This document shows, one piece after another, positions 35,037 to 45,030 of a stretch of DNA of 64,000 nucleotides (positions within the stretch are counted from its first letter, which is position 1; the number at the start of each line of letters is the position of its first letter). The notes beneath the pieces were generated by a model. It saw only the letters and a list, made by a program, of their open reading frames with translations, searched no databases and was not told the origin of the DNA. Source of the DNA: an uncultured Muribaculaceae bacterium. Its GTDB lineage: Bacteria; Bacteroidota; Bacteroidia; Bacteroidales; Muribaculaceae. The DNA lies in NCBI GenBank assembly GCA_944321725.1, contig CALUMI010000003.1:61729-125728 (forward strand), in the 5' to 3' direction. A program made the translations under genes and the position numbers.

Positions 35037-38000
35037 ATGAGAAAATTAATTTTAAAAACGCTGAAACTTTTGTCACTCTTCGTGGTGCTTGCTTTGGCTT
35101 TTCCGGCTGAGGCACAACAGGCCGGCAGCGGTGAAATCGTTGTTAAAGGCCGGGTCGTCGGTGACAATGGAGAATCGTTGGCGGGAGTTACAATTATTTC
35201 CGCCGATGGTAAGACAGGGACAGCAACCGATGCCGATGGAAACTATGCTTTGCGGTTGAGTTCGCCTACAACTCTGACATTCTCCTACATTGGTTATGAG
35301 TCGGAAAAGGTAAGGGTAAGTAAGTCGGGAACAAGGGATGTGGAGCTTTCAAGTTCGAACCTTATGCTTGACGATGTGGTTGTGGTAGGTTACGGTACCC
35401 AAAAGAAGATTAACCTTACCGGTTCTGTCCAAAGTGTCAGCAGTGATGAAATCTTACGGCGCAGTGTGTCTACCGGCTCGGCGGCTCTGCAAGGAGTTGT
35501 GCCGGGATTGAGCGCGGTGGTTTCTTCCGGTCAGCCGGGCAACGACCAAGCCTCGCTGAAATTGCGCGGGCAAGGCTCTCTCAACTCGTCGACCTCTCCT
35601 CTTATCCTTATCGACGGTATAGAAGGCGACATGAACCGTATAGACTTGAATACGGTTGAGTCGATTACGGTGTTGAAGGACGCGGCTTCTGTGTCTATCT
35701 ACGGTTCGCGCGCGTCGAATGGTGTAATTCTTGTCACCACCAAGCGCGGCAAGGAAGGCAAAGTCAATGTTTCGTTCAACGGATATGCCGGTGTGAATAT
35801 GCCTACCACTTTGCCTAAACCTGTAGGTGCGGTGCAATATATGCAGGCTGTCGACGCGGCTCGTGTCAACAATCATCAGGACCCGCAATATGCCGAGATG
35901 ATAGCCTTGTATCAGAACGGCGGTGTTGACAACATCAACTATTTCGATACCGATTGGCTTGGCTCTGTGATGAAAGACTATGCGTGGATGCAGAATTATT
36001 CCGTCAGTGTGAGCGGAGGTAACGACCGCGCAAAGGTCTATGCCTCAGCCGGATATTACAAGCAGGACGGTATGATTGAGAACAACGAGTTCTCGCGTAT
36101 GTCGTTACGTTTGAACTCCGATACGAAGGTAAACGATTGGCTTCGCGTGGGTGCCGATGTAAGCGTGCGTCAGGCCAACGCCTTGTCGCCGGCAATGGCT
36201 TCAGCTTCGACCATTATCGGCTACGCCATGACTTTCTCTCCTCTGTTGCCGGGCATAAACGCCGACGGCACATACGGAAAGGGTAATGACTCCAGCCTTA
36301 ACCCGATTGCTTTGGCGCGCGACGGAGGACGCAATAAGAGTGTCGCTCCGGAATACATAGTCCGCGCCACTGTCAATATCGACCCGTTTGAGGGCTTGAA
36401 CATTTTCGGAGCTTATTCGTGGAAGAAAAACGACTCTGAGGTGAGCGCGTTCCAAATGCCTTATGATTATTATACAGCCGGTGAATATGTCGGCTCTTAT
36501 CCTTCGACAGGCTCGTCGGGGTCGGAGCAGAGAGCTTCTACTGTTTCCAAGCAGTTCAACTTGCAGGGCACTTACGAGAAAACGTTCAACAAAAAGCACT
36601 ATTTCAAGGCTTTGCTCGGATTCCAAAGCGAGGAGCTTGATTATAATTGGATAACAACGGCCCGCTCCGGATACAATTACGAGGGCTACGAGGATATAGT
36701 GAACGGCGACGCGAGCACGGCCACCAACTCGAGCAACCGCTATTCGTGGGCTATGCTGTCATATTTCTATCGTTTCAATTACATTTACGACAACCGCTAT
36801 CTGTTTGAGTTCAACGGACGTTACGATGGCACGTCACGGTTCAAGAAAGGCAACCGTTGGGGATTCTTCCCGTCGTTCTCGGCCGGTTGGCGTATCTCTC
36901 AGGAGTCGTTCTACGAGCCTATAAAAGATGTGGTCAACGAAATGAAGCTGCGTGCGTCTTACGGAGAGCTCGGCAATCAGGCCATCAGCGGATATTATCC
37001 TTATTCCGCCTCTATCAGCAGCAGCAGCGCCTCTTTCGGATATTGGTTCGACGAGGTGTTCTCGCCGGGCGTAGCCCAAACTCAGCTTGCCAACGAGCAG
37101 ATTTCGTGGGAGAAATCCCGTCAGGTCGACGTTGGTCTTGACTTGGCTTTGTTCAACAACCGTTTCTTGGTTACGGGTGATTATTATATCCGCTACATTT
37201 CCGACATGTTGCAGCAATTTCCTGTGCCTTTGTTCGTTTCGATGACTGCCCCGTGGCAGAATGCCGGCTCTATGCGCAACAACGGTTGGGAAGTGTCGTT
37301 GACGTGGCAGGACCGTGTAGGCGATTTCAGCTACTATATTCGCGGTAATCTTTCCGACGTGAAGAATACTGTGACCGACCTTTACGGTAAGGAGTATGTC
37401 GGAACAACCATTACCCGCGAGGGCGACGCCTATGGCTCATGGTACGGCTACGTTGCCGACGGACTTTTCCAATCGCGTGAGGAAATAGAGAGTACTCCTG
37501 TGTACGGCGGCAATAAAGACAATGTCGAGCCGGGTTACGTCAAGTATGTCGATATCGACAATGATGGCGACATCGATGGCGACGACCGTACCATTATAGG
37601 TAACCCATCGCCGCGCTATGAGTTCGGCCTTACAGTTGGCGGCGAGTGGAAAGGATTGGATTTCTCGGTGTTCTTCCAGGGTGTAGGTAAAAAAGACGTG
37701 TATTATTCCGGTGGCGGAGCGCGTCCGCTTTCAGGCAACAGCACCATCTACGAGCATCAGTTCGACTGGTGGTCGGAAGACAACCGCGACGCGAAATATC
37801 CTATCTTGCTGCAAGACCCGACAGGCGCAAATCAGAACAACATAATATCTTCGTTTTGGGTGAAAAGCGGCGCTTATTGCCGTCTGAAGAACATAGTTGT
37901 AGGCTACACTCTGCCTAAAGAGTGGGTGGAGAAAGCCACTTTGTCGAAAGTCAGAATTTATGCCAGCGCACAGAACGTGTTCACGATAAGGAATAATTTC

Positions 38001-38093
38001 TATAAAGGTTTCGACCCTGAAATAAGCAGCGGCGGAGCTTCGATGTATCCTTTGAACATGTCGTTCTTATTAGGTCTTAATGTGGAATTTTAA
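35037..38093 (+). CDS. SusC/RagA-type TonB-dependent outer-membrane transporter
   Basis: A 1018-aa protein. Signal peptide to about residue 27 (LALAFPAEAQQ); carboxypeptidase-regulatory-like beta-sandwich about 34-112 (GRVVGDNGESLAGVTIISAD); TonB-contact motif DDVVVVGYGTQKK; plug domain to about 235 with LRGQGSLNSSTSPLILIDG; then a 22-strand barrel ending SFLLGLNVEF. It would import an oligosaccharide together with the SusD-like lid encoded 12 bases downstream. There is no extra N-terminal signalling (FecR-interacting) domain, so it is not obviously under ECF sigma/anti-sigma control. It is the first gene of the glycan locus. The ligand cannot be read from the sequence. Confidence 0.95.
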   Translation: MRKLILKTLKLLSLFVVLALAFPAEAQQAGSGEIVVKGRVVGDNGESLAGVTIISADGKTGTATDADGNYALRLSSPTTLTFSYIGYESEKVRVSKSGTRDVELSSSNLMLDDVVVVGYGTQKKINLTGSVQSVSSDEILRRSVSTGSAALQGVVPGLSAVVSSGQPGNDQASLKLRGQGSLNSSTSPLILIDGIEGDMNRIDLNTVESITVLKDAASVSIYGSRASNGVILVTTKRGKEGKVNVSFNGYAGVNMPTTLPKPVGAVQYMQAVDAARVNNHQDPQYAEMIALYQNGGVDNINYFDTDWLGSVMKDYAWMQNYSVSVSGGNDRAKVYASAGYYKQDGMIENNEFSRMSLRLNSDTKVNDWLRVGADVSVRQANALSPAMASASTIIGYAMTFSPLLPGINADGTYGKGNDSSLNPIALARDGGRNKSVAPEYIVRATVNIDPFEGLNIFGAYSWKKNDSEVSAFQMPYDYYTAGEYVGSYPSTGSSGSEQRASTVSKQFNLQGTYEKTFNKKHYFKALLGFQSEELDYNWITTARSGYNYEGYEDIVNGDASTATNSSNRYSWAMLSYFYRFNYIYDNRYLFEFNGRYDGTSRFKKGNRWGFFPSFSAGWRISQESFYEPIKDVVNEMKLRASYGELGNQAISGYYPYSASISSSSASFGYWFDEVFSPGVAQTQLANEQISWEKSRQVDVGLDLALFNNRFLVTGDYYIRYISDMLQQFPVPLFVSMTAPWQNAGSMRNNGWEVSLTWQDRVGDFSYYIRGNLSDVKNTVTDLYGKEYVGTTITREGDAYGSWYGYVADGLFQSREEIESTPVYGGNKDNVEPGYVKYVDIDNDGDIDGDDRTIIGNPSPRYEFGLTVGGEWKGLDFSVFFQGVGKKDVYYSGGGARPLSGNSTIYEHQFDWWSEDNRDAKYPILLQDPTGANQNNIISSFWVKSGAYCRLKNIVVGYTLPKEWVEKATLSKVRIYASAQNVFTIRNNFYKGFDPEISSGGASMYPLNMSFLLGLNVEF

Positions 38094-38105
38094 TCTATTG
38101 GAAAG

Positions 38106-39857
38106 ATGAAAAAAACAGTTTTATATAAGTTGTCGGCAATAACGGCGGTGGTGGCAGTAGCCGCTTCATGCTCTGATTTTCTCGACAGAAAAAATCCTGC
38201 CTACGATACCGAAGGTTTCTATGAGACGGAGGCCGGATTGAAGGAGGGTGTGACGGGTGTCTATGCCAGCTTGTATTGGGAGCAGAATTGGGATGTGCCG
38301 TTCTGTATCGTTGCCGACCATTATACGGCCTACGGACTTGAGCAGAATGAAAACAACTCTATCGGCGCCGGTGGCGGTTTGAATCCCGACCAGTCGTATG
38401 TGCAGTCTTTGTGGTCGGGTGAATACACCACAATAGCCCGTGCCAATTCCGTGCTCTATGGGGCGCGCGATAACATTGAGAACATGTCGGACGAGGCTAA
38501 TCAGTATTATGCCGAGACTCGTGTCATAAGGGCTTATGCTTACTACAATCTGATTTCGGCTTTCGGCGACGTGCCGTTCTTTACTTCGCCGGTCACTATC
38601 GACCAATATACAGCCGGGCGCACTCCAAAGGGCGAGATAATCAATTATCTAATCGAGGACTTGGACGATGCCGCCAATTATCTGCCTTGGACAGCCGCAG
38701 AACGCGGACGTGTCGACAAGGCCACGGCATACGGTCTGATTTCCCGTATAGGCTTGTTTGCCGGCAGTTTCAATGTCGACGGAAAAGGAGCTGACTATTT
38801 CCGCACAGCCGCCGACTATGCGCAAATGGTTATCGGGCAGCGTCATTTGGCGAAGAATTTCCATGACCTGTTCACTCCGGAAGGACAGACGAAAAACGAT
38901 GTGCGCGATGAAATTTTGTGGGAGTTGGTTTATTCCACCGACGCCACCAAGATGACGCAGACCGTGGGCTACGGGCATTCTTCACGCCAATACGGATCTT
39001 CGGTGCGCTTCCCGAGCTCGCTGATTGTCGACACCTACGAGTGCATCGACGGCAAGCGTATCGACGAGTCACCTCTCTATGATCCTACCCATCCTACGCG
39101 CAACCGCGACCCGCGTTTCCGCGAGACGCTTGCCGGGCATGGCGACACAATTGATTTCTTCAACGGCAGCGCAATGAAGATGGTTTTGAATATCTATGAT
39201 GCTAAAACTCGTCTTTATCCTCGCCGAAATGCTTGGTACAACGCCGATAATCAGGATGTGATGTCAACAGCCCCGACTATTGTCAACACGGGTGTGGGAT
39301 ATGTGTGGCGCAAATATGCCAACTATAATACGGAAATGCTTCAGTCGGCCACTACCAATATCATTCTTATGCGCTATGCGGAAATCCTTCTCAACTATGC
39401 GGAGGCGAAGATTGAGTTGGGCGAGCTCGACCAGACGGTCTACGATGCCATCGATGAGGTGCGCGGACGTGTGGGAATGCCGGGCGTGTCGGCCGACCGC
39501 AAGGGCAATGTCGACAAGATGCGGCAGTTGGTAAGGCGCGAGCGCAAAGTGGAATTGGCGTTGGAAGGAATGCTGTTTGTCGATGTGCGCCGTTGGGGCA
39601 TTGGCGATTTGCTTAACCAATATCCTTCCTACGGACAGCCGTTGAATGATGTGAAATATGAGGGCATGGCGGGATGTATCCCCAATTTCAAGGCAAGCGA
39701 CCGCAACGATTTGAATGACATAGCGGTCTATACAAGCTATGCCGACAAACTCCGAGTGCGCGACCGCAACCGTTATTGGGACGATAAGTTCACATGGTGG
39801 CCGATACCGCGTACCGAAACCGACCGTGATCCGAATCTTACAAATCCGGAATATTAA
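38106..39857 (+). CDS. SusD/RagB-type glycan-binding lipoprotein
   Basis: A 583-aa lipoprotein; the signal peptide ends AVAASC and is followed by SDFLDRKNP, typical of SusD N-termini. The N-terminal TPR-rich half includes FYETEAGLKEGVTGVYASLY and ETRVIRAYAYYNLISAFGDV. The C-terminal half has ILLNYAEAKIELGELDQTVY and RRERKVELALEGMLFVDVRRW, the family signatures. It forms the lid on the SusC-like pore and captures the ligand at the cell surface. Spacing to susC is 12 bases. Confidence 0.95.
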   Translation: MKKTVLYKLSAITAVVAVAASCSDFLDRKNPAYDTEGFYETEAGLKEGVTGVYASLYWEQNWDVPFCIVADHYTAYGLEQNENNSIGAGGGLNPDQSYVQSLWSGEYTTIARANSVLYGARDNIENMSDEANQYYAETRVIRAYAYYNLISAFGDVPFFTSPVTIDQYTAGRTPKGEIINYLIEDLDDAANYLPWTAAERGRVDKATAYGLISRIGLFAGSFNVDGKGADYFRTAADYAQMVIGQRHLAKNFHDLFTPEGQTKNDVRDEILWELVYSTDATKMTQTVGYGHSSRQYGSSVRFPSSLIVDTYECIDGKRIDESPLYDPTHPTRNRDPRFRETLAGHGDTIDFFNGSAMKMVLNIYDAKTRLYPRRNAWYNADNQDVMSTAPTIVNTGVGYVWRKYANYNTEMLQSATTNIILMRYAEILLNYAEAKIELGELDQTVYDAIDEVRGRVGMPGVSADRKGNVDKMRQLVRRERKVELALEGMLFVDVRRWGIGDLLNQYPSYGQPLNDVKYEGMAGCIPNFKASDRNDLNDIAVYTSYADKLRVRDRNRYWDDKFTWWPIPRTETDRDPNLTNPEY

Positions 39858-39872
39858 AATATTGTGACATAA

Positions 39873-41906
39873 ATGGGTAAAAAGTTGATATATGGTGTGT
39901 TCTTGTCAGTCCTGCTCTTTGCTTGGGGCAGGGCTGAGGGAATGCCTTCGTCGGTGGTTGAGTCGGCGGATGCCGTAAGATTGCGCAACGACAGTGTCGA
40001 CATAGCGTTCTCTAAGGATGGACCGTTTGATGTTGTAGATATGCGTCTTGGCGGAAAACAGCTTGTGACAAAGAAAGGGGCCAACTATTATCCGTGGCTG
40101 CTGACCTATAAAGGACCGCAAGGCGAGAATCCGTTGTTGAGGCCTTCTACGGGGATTTATCACGGTTATGAGGACGTGAGCAAGGATGGCAATGCCGCGT
40201 TGGAGTTCCGTTGGAGCCTGATACTGACCTACGAGGATACCGTGCCGGTGAGAATGACCGTGTCGCTTCCCGACAATTCGGGACTGCTGCAATGGAATAT
40301 CGAGGCTGGCACTCCCGACGGGTGGGTGGTAAGCAACACGGAATTTCCGCGCATAACGGTTGACCGTCCCGCTGACGCTAAATTGATAACTTCCGGCGGT
40401 TGGGGTGCGGAGTACGAGCTTTCGTTGCCACGTACCTATAAGTCGAACTATCCTTCTGTGACCGGAGCGATGCAGATGATGCTGCTTAATGACAGCGACG
40501 GCGCGTTTTATTACGCTACTTACGACAAGGAAGCCTGTGGTAAGCAGTACCGTGCGGAGGTGACCACCAATTCCGTTACGCTGCTCACATCGATTGTCAA
40601 TTCCGAAGGATGGTCGAACCAAAACGGCAAGTATGTGATGCCGTGGACGGCTGTCATGGGATTTACGGATAAGGGTTGGAGCGACGCTGCTGTAAGGTGG
40701 TACCGTCCGTTTACGTTCACTACCGATTGGGGCAGCAAACCTCTTGACTCCCGGAATATTCCGCAATGGCTGTTGGACACCGATACTTGGATACGTGTAA
40801 AAGGCATTGACGAGAATACCGTCGAGGCTGTGCACAAGGCAATCGACCTTTATGGAAAAGGATTGTTTGTGCATTGGTATTATTGGCATAACTATCCTTA
40901 CGACACCCATTATCCGGATTATTTTCCGGCGAAACCGGGGTTTGACAAGCTGATTGCCGGTGTGCAGGAGCGCGGTTGCCATGTGGTGCCTTATATCAAC
41001 GGACGCCTGTGGGATCCGGATGCCGACAGCTACAAGGCTCTCAACGGTGCTTCAGCATCGTGCCGTAAACCGGACGGGACACTGTATACGGAGATATATC
41101 CCACATCGAAAGTGCTCAACACCGTGACGTGTCCGGCATCGGGACTGTGGCGCGGGATAATCACCGGACTTGTCGACCGCATACAAAAAGAATTGCATAC
41201 CAACGGAGTGTATATCGACCAGATTGCGGCGGCGTCTCCCCAGCCCTGTTGGGCTGACAACCACGGGCATCCGCGTGGCGGAGGCAGCTATTGGCCGAAA
41301 GCTTACAGGCATTTGGTTGACTCGATACGCGACGGTTTCTTGAAACCGGGCAACATACTTATCAGCGAGGAGAACGCCGAATGCTACATCGACAAGTTTG
41401 ATGTGCTTCTTACCGTCAATTCTCCTCATGGCGATTGCCGTATAGTGCCTTTGTTTCCGATGGTTTATTCCGACAGGCTGATTACGTCGGCCTATACTTA
41501 TCATCCGAATGACAGGGTTGACCGCGGAGACTTTCTGTATCAGACGATGCAATGTTTTCTCTACGGTTCGCAACTCGGTTGGGTAGACCCGGTGTTGCTG
41601 ATGCGTGATGAGGCGGAGCGTGAGGCACGTTTCTTGAAAACGCTTTCCGAGCTTCGCAAAGAGCAGCACGATGTGTTTGTCGGCGGACGCTATCTGCGGG
41701 AAATAGTGCCGGCGGGCGACAATCCTGTGGTGGATGTCGTGGGTTTCGGACGCTACAACGTGGTTTGCGGTTCGGAATGGCTTTCCTCCGGCGGTAAAAA
41801 AGTGCAATACTATGTGAATATGGATGGCAAAGACCATACGGTTATTCTGCCCGATGGCAGAGAAATCACCGTTAAGGCTTTGTCCGGTTTGAGAATAGAT
41901 TATTAG
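39873..41906 (+). CDS. Secreted TIM-barrel glycoside-hydrolase-like protein (DUF6259 type)
   Basis: A 677-aa protein with a signal peptide (LIYGVFLSVLLFAWGRAEG). The N-terminal half is a beta-sandwich (about 28-300: RLRNDSVDIAFSKDG, VRMTVSLPDNSGLLQW). The centre is a TIM barrel of the alpha-amylase/clan-D kind: FVHWYYWHNYPYDTHYPDYF, HVVPYINGRLWDPDA and GVYIDQIAAASP. The C-terminus is a small beta domain. Candidate catalytic residues are Asp449 (YIDQ) and Glu499 (ISEENAE). I associate this layout with DUF6259 proteins, whose activity is not established to my knowledge; an exo-acting hydrolase is inferred. It lies 15 bases after susD in the same operon. Confidence 0.72.
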   Translation: MGKKLIYGVFLSVLLFAWGRAEGMPSSVVESADAVRLRNDSVDIAFSKDGPFDVVDMRLGGKQLVTKKGANYYPWLLTYKGPQGENPLLRPSTGIYHGYEDVSKDGNAALEFRWSLILTYEDTVPVRMTVSLPDNSGLLQWNIEAGTPDGWVVSNTEFPRITVDRPADAKLITSGGWGAEYELSLPRTYKSNYPSVTGAMQMMLLNDSDGAFYYATYDKEACGKQYRAEVTTNSVTLLTSIVNSEGWSNQNGKYVMPWTAVMGFTDKGWSDAAVRWYRPFTFTTDWGSKPLDSRNIPQWLLDTDTWIRVKGIDENTVEAVHKAIDLYGKGLFVHWYYWHNYPYDTHYPDYFPAKPGFDKLIAGVQERGCHVVPYINGRLWDPDADSYKALNGASASCRKPDGTLYTEIYPTSKVLNTVTCPASGLWRGIITGLVDRIQKELHTNGVYIDQIAAASPQPCWADNHGHPRGGGSYWPKAYRHLVDSIRDGFLKPGNILISEENAECYIDKFDVLLTVNSPHGDCRIVPLFPMVYSDRLITSAYTYHPNDRVDRGDFLYQTMQCFLYGSQLGWVDPVLLMRDEAEREARFLKTLSELRKEQHDVFVGGRYLREIVPAGDNPVVDVVGFGRYNVVCGSEWLSSGGKKVQYYVNMDGKDHTVILPDGREITVKALSGLRIDY

Positions 41907-41910
41907 TGTG

Positions 41911-43620
41911 ATGAGAAATTTATGTTTGTTCATATTGTCGCTGTCTTGTTGTGTGTCCCCTGAGCTATGGGGGCATACGACATGGTCGCTGCAAGGCGTG
42001 GACTACCGCGTTGATACGCTTTCACATGTGAAAATCGGCCCGGCCACCACACAGACATCGCTTGTCCTTACCGGCCCGGTAACGCAGAAAGTGTTTTATA
42101 CCACTACAGATTTCACAAATCCTGATGTGGATTTGAAGGTGATAATGGGTAAAGACAATCTTTTGAGCAATGTGACGGTGCCAAATATGCCGGCTTCGCA
42201 CGACGATGACGAGAACGTGTATTTTGCCGGTGTCAACGCCGATTTTATCGGGGGGATGGGGCCTATAGGCACGACCGTTGTCGACGGGGAGCTGTATAAG
42301 AGCTATAAAGGCAACGATTGGGACGCTTTTGCGGTGACTGCCGACAGGCAGCTGCTGATAGGCACGCCTTATGTGTCGTACCGCTTGGTTTCGCCCAACG
42401 CCGGCGCGTCGCGCATGGATGCCGTCAACAATACGCGCGGCAACAATGAGCTGATACTCTACACTTCGCGCAAGGGCGCGAATACCGGCACGTCGACCGG
42501 CGGTGTGGAAGTTGGGGCTGTAGCTGTCGACGGACCGTTGAAGGCTTCGGGAGTCACGCAAATGAGAGTGACGGCGGCACCTGTGGAGGGAGTGGGCGGC
42601 ATGGCTATTCCCGACAACGGATTTGTGCTGTCGGGTACAGGCTCTTATGCCAACACTCTGAAAAACATGAAAGAAGGCGAAATTTTCGAGATTACGCCAA
42701 CCATCACAATGAATTATTCGGCCGTGAGCGGCGTGAAAGAAATGTGCGGCGGACGGCCTGTGATATTGCAGAACGGCGAGATACTCAACACTTCCGGTGT
42801 GCTTGACCATCTTTCCTCACGCCAACCGAGAACGGCTGTAGGCTTCAACAGCGATTTCACGAAAGTGGTGATGTTGGTGGTGGATGGCCGCCAAATGGGA
42901 GGCTCGGCAGGAATGACATCAAAAGATTTGGCGGCTCTTATGCAATGTGCCGGCTGCACGGAGGCGATTAATTTCGACGGCGGCGGCTCGTCGACGCTTT
43001 ATGTGAAAGAGTTGGGTGTGCTGAATGTTCCGAGCGACGGAGGCAACAGGGCAGTGAAGAACGGACTGTTTCTTACTGTTCCTGTTCAGGATGATAACAG
43101 TATTGCCGAAATACGCTTTGCCGATTATGTGAAAAAAGCAGAGAAAGGGGAGCTTTATGAGCCGGTAATCTACGGATATAACTCCAAAGGTTTGCTTGTC
43201 GATACCGGTGTGGAAGGGTTTGCTCTGCAATGCGATGAGGCGTTGGGCGAGGTTCAGGCTGATGGCCGGTCGGTGCTGCTCAATGGCGACGGGACGTATG
43301 CGCTGACTGCCGTTTACGACGGACTGACGGCATCCATAGCCGTTACTGTTGGCGATGATGCCGGTGTCGAGTCGGTGGAAAGCGATGCGGTAAAAATTTT
43401 TCCCAACCCTGTCGGGAGCGGTGAGAATGTCAGCATTGCGCTCGACGGCGACGCTTTGGTGTCGGTCTACGACTCTTTGGGCAGAATGGTGTTGAGGCCG
43501 GCTCTTATAGAGAAAGGCACGGCCGCGCTGCCTGTCGGCAATTTGCCGGGAGGAATGTATTTCGTTTCGGTTGACACCGGAAACGGGCATGTGAGAAACT
43601 TGAAATTAGTGATAAAATAA
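41911..43620 (+). CDS. Phosphodiester glycosidase (NAGPA domain) with type IX-like sorting tail
   Basis: The ATG at 41911 gives 569 aa; a GTG three bases earlier is also in frame. Signal peptide NLCLFILSLSCCVSPELWG. The NAGPA domain is recognised from FAGVNADFIGGMGPIGTTVV near residue 110, from VVDGRQMGGSAGMTSKDLA, and from EAINFDGGGSSTLYVKELG. This family removes alpha-GlcNAc from phosphodiesters in animals and acts on related sugar-phosphate diesters in bacteria. A bacterial Ig-like segment follows, and the C-terminus has VKIFPNPVG … GGMYFVSV … LKLVIK, the classic type A sorting domain of the type IX secretion system. It suggests that the locus substrate contains a sugar-phosphate linkage. 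Confidence 0.86.
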   Translation: MRNLCLFILSLSCCVSPELWGHTTWSLQGVDYRVDTLSHVKIGPATTQTSLVLTGPVTQKVFYTTTDFTNPDVDLKVIMGKDNLLSNVTVPNMPASHDDDENVYFAGVNADFIGGMGPIGTTVVDGELYKSYKGNDWDAFAVTADRQLLIGTPYVSYRLVSPNAGASRMDAVNNTRGNNELILYTSRKGANTGTSTGGVEVGAVAVDGPLKASGVTQMRVTAAPVEGVGGMAIPDNGFVLSGTGSYANTLKNMKEGEIFEITPTITMNYSAVSGVKEMCGGRPVILQNGEILNTSGVLDHLSSRQPRTAVGFNSDFTKVVMLVVDGRQMGGSAGMTSKDLAALMQCAGCTEAINFDGGGSSTLYVKELGVLNVPSDGGNRAVKNGLFLTVPVQDDNSIAEIRFADYVKKAEKGELYEPVIYGYNSKGLLVDTGVEGFALQCDEALGEVQADGRSVLLNGDGTYALTAVYDGLTASIAVTVGDDAGVESVESDAVKIFPNPVGSGENVSIALDGDALVSVYDSLGRMVLRPALIEKGTAALPVGNLPGGMYFVSVDTGNGHVRNLKLVIK

Positions 43621-43659
43621 ATAATTGATAACCTAATGTTTAACTAAAATTTAAAAGCA

Positions 43660-44964
43660 ATGAAAAAGAGTTTACTTTTTGGTGCTGTTGCGTTGGCAGG
43701 CACTTTTGCGATGAGCGCACAACCGCTGATGGACGATTGTCTGGAGCTTATGTGGCAGAACAAGGATGTTGTGGCAATCGGCGCTCTCAACGCGCGCCAA
43801 GGATTTGGCCGCGACGGGAAATTCTATTTGCAGAACTATTCCACTCAGAAAATAGAAGTGTGGGATCAGACAGGGAAAATCGATGAGATAAATTCCGGTG
43901 CCGGAACCAACATTTCTTTCGACGATGCGGGCAATATCATTGTAAGTGCCAGACAGTTCCCAAATACTAATGATGAAGCTACCGACCAGTATGTTTTGAT
44001 TTCAGCCGATTTGTCAACCAATAAGACAATCGAAGTGGTTAAGCAGCCCACAGGCCGTCATGACTTCTTCGGACATACAAGCGGAGATGTGTTCAGCGAG
44101 GAAGGCGCGTTCTTGTACACTTTCGGACAATGGGACGGTTCTGCCATCAGGGAGATTTCTATTATCAATGGTGAGCAAGATATTGAGAACTCAATTATTT
44201 ACGACAGTTACACCAGTCCGTTCGCAGTGCCGGGCAATGCGGCTACTACCGCAATGATATCCGCATGGAAAGATTATGCAGATTTCTTGGCAATTCTTAG
44301 CCCGCTTGGAAACACGGGAGGCGGTGGTAACCGCACAACAGATTGCAACTCTATTGAGAAATTCACGCTCGATGAAGATATGAATTGGTCGCATGATTCT
44401 TACTTTATCACTCCGCGCCACAGTGGCTGCACGGGATTCTACATCTTCAACATGGGCGGACAGGACTACATCGTTTATCCTTCCGGCGACAATTTCCTTG
44501 ATGGTTTCTCTGTTGCGAAACTTGCCACTAAGGACACTTATGAAGTGGAGGACAGCGATATGGAATATTTGGTAGGAACCAAATATTCGGAAACAAATAC
44601 CGACGGCACTCCGGTATATGACAGCCCGGTTACCGGTAACACGTACTATGGCGCTCATTTCAGTGTTGATGTAATCAGCGATACCGAGGCATATATCTAT
44701 CAATTCATGCCGGGTGCTTATATCGCCCAATTCAAGCTTAAAGTAGAAGGTGGCGACGGCAGTGTTGAAGGTATTGATGCCGCTCCGGCTGCAAAAGTGT
44801 ATGGCGGTGACGGCAAGATTATCGTGTCGGGCGACGCTGATTCTATCGAGGTTTATAATGTAGGCGGCGTGCTTGTAAGCGAAAACGACGCTAATGTAGA
44901 GTGCGCTCCGGGCATGTACCTTGTAAAGGTTGACGGACGTGTTTCGAAAGTGGTTGTAAAATAA
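43660..44964 (+). CDS. Secreted beta-propeller-like protein of unknown function with sorting-like tail
   Basis: A 434-aa protein. Signal peptide MKKSLLFGAVALAGTFAMSA. The middle consists of repeated beta-strand blades with phrases such as GKFYLQNYSTQKIEVWDQTG, FDDAGNIIVSARQFPNT and FSEEGAFLYTFGQWDG, suggestive of a propeller. The last 60 residues (KIIVSGDADSIEVYNVGGVL and MYLVKVDGRVSKVVVK) match the short sorting tails of the neighbouring secreted proteins. No enzyme motif is visible. In this locus it may be a surface glycan-binding protein, or a lyase lacking known signatures. An intrinsic terminator follows at 44987-45022. Confidence 0.6.
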   Translation: MKKSLLFGAVALAGTFAMSAQPLMDDCLELMWQNKDVVAIGALNARQGFGRDGKFYLQNYSTQKIEVWDQTGKIDEINSGAGTNISFDDAGNIIVSARQFPNTNDEATDQYVLISADLSTNKTIEVVKQPTGRHDFFGHTSGDVFSEEGAFLYTFGQWDGSAIREISIINGEQDIENSIIYDSYTSPFAVPGNAATTAMISAWKDYADFLAILSPLGNTGGGGNRTTDCNSIEKFTLDEDMNWSHDSYFITPRHSGCTGFYIFNMGGQDYIVYPSGDNFLDGFSVAKLATKDTYEVEDSDMEYLVGTKYSETNTDGTPVYDSPVTGNTYYGAHFSVDVISDTEAYIYQFMPGAYIAQFKLKVEGGDGSVEGIDAAPAAKVYGGDGKIIVSGDADSIEVYNVGGVLVSENDANVECAPGMYLVKVDGRVSKVVVK

Positions 44965-44986
44965 GTCTTTTCTAAATCTGAATGTC

Positions 44987-45022
44987 AGGAGGCTGTGGTG
45001 CTCTTATTGCAGCCTCCTTTTT
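44987..45022 (+). terminator. Intrinsic terminator inside the glycan locus
   Basis: A nine-bp perfect stem, AGGAGGCTG (44987-44995) with CAGCCTCCT (45010-45018), and a 14-base loop are followed by a run of T to 45022. It ends only eight bases before the GH3 start codon, so it would cut or attenuate transcription of the downstream half of the locus. Confidence 0.85.
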
Positions 45023-45030
45023 ATAGCGAT

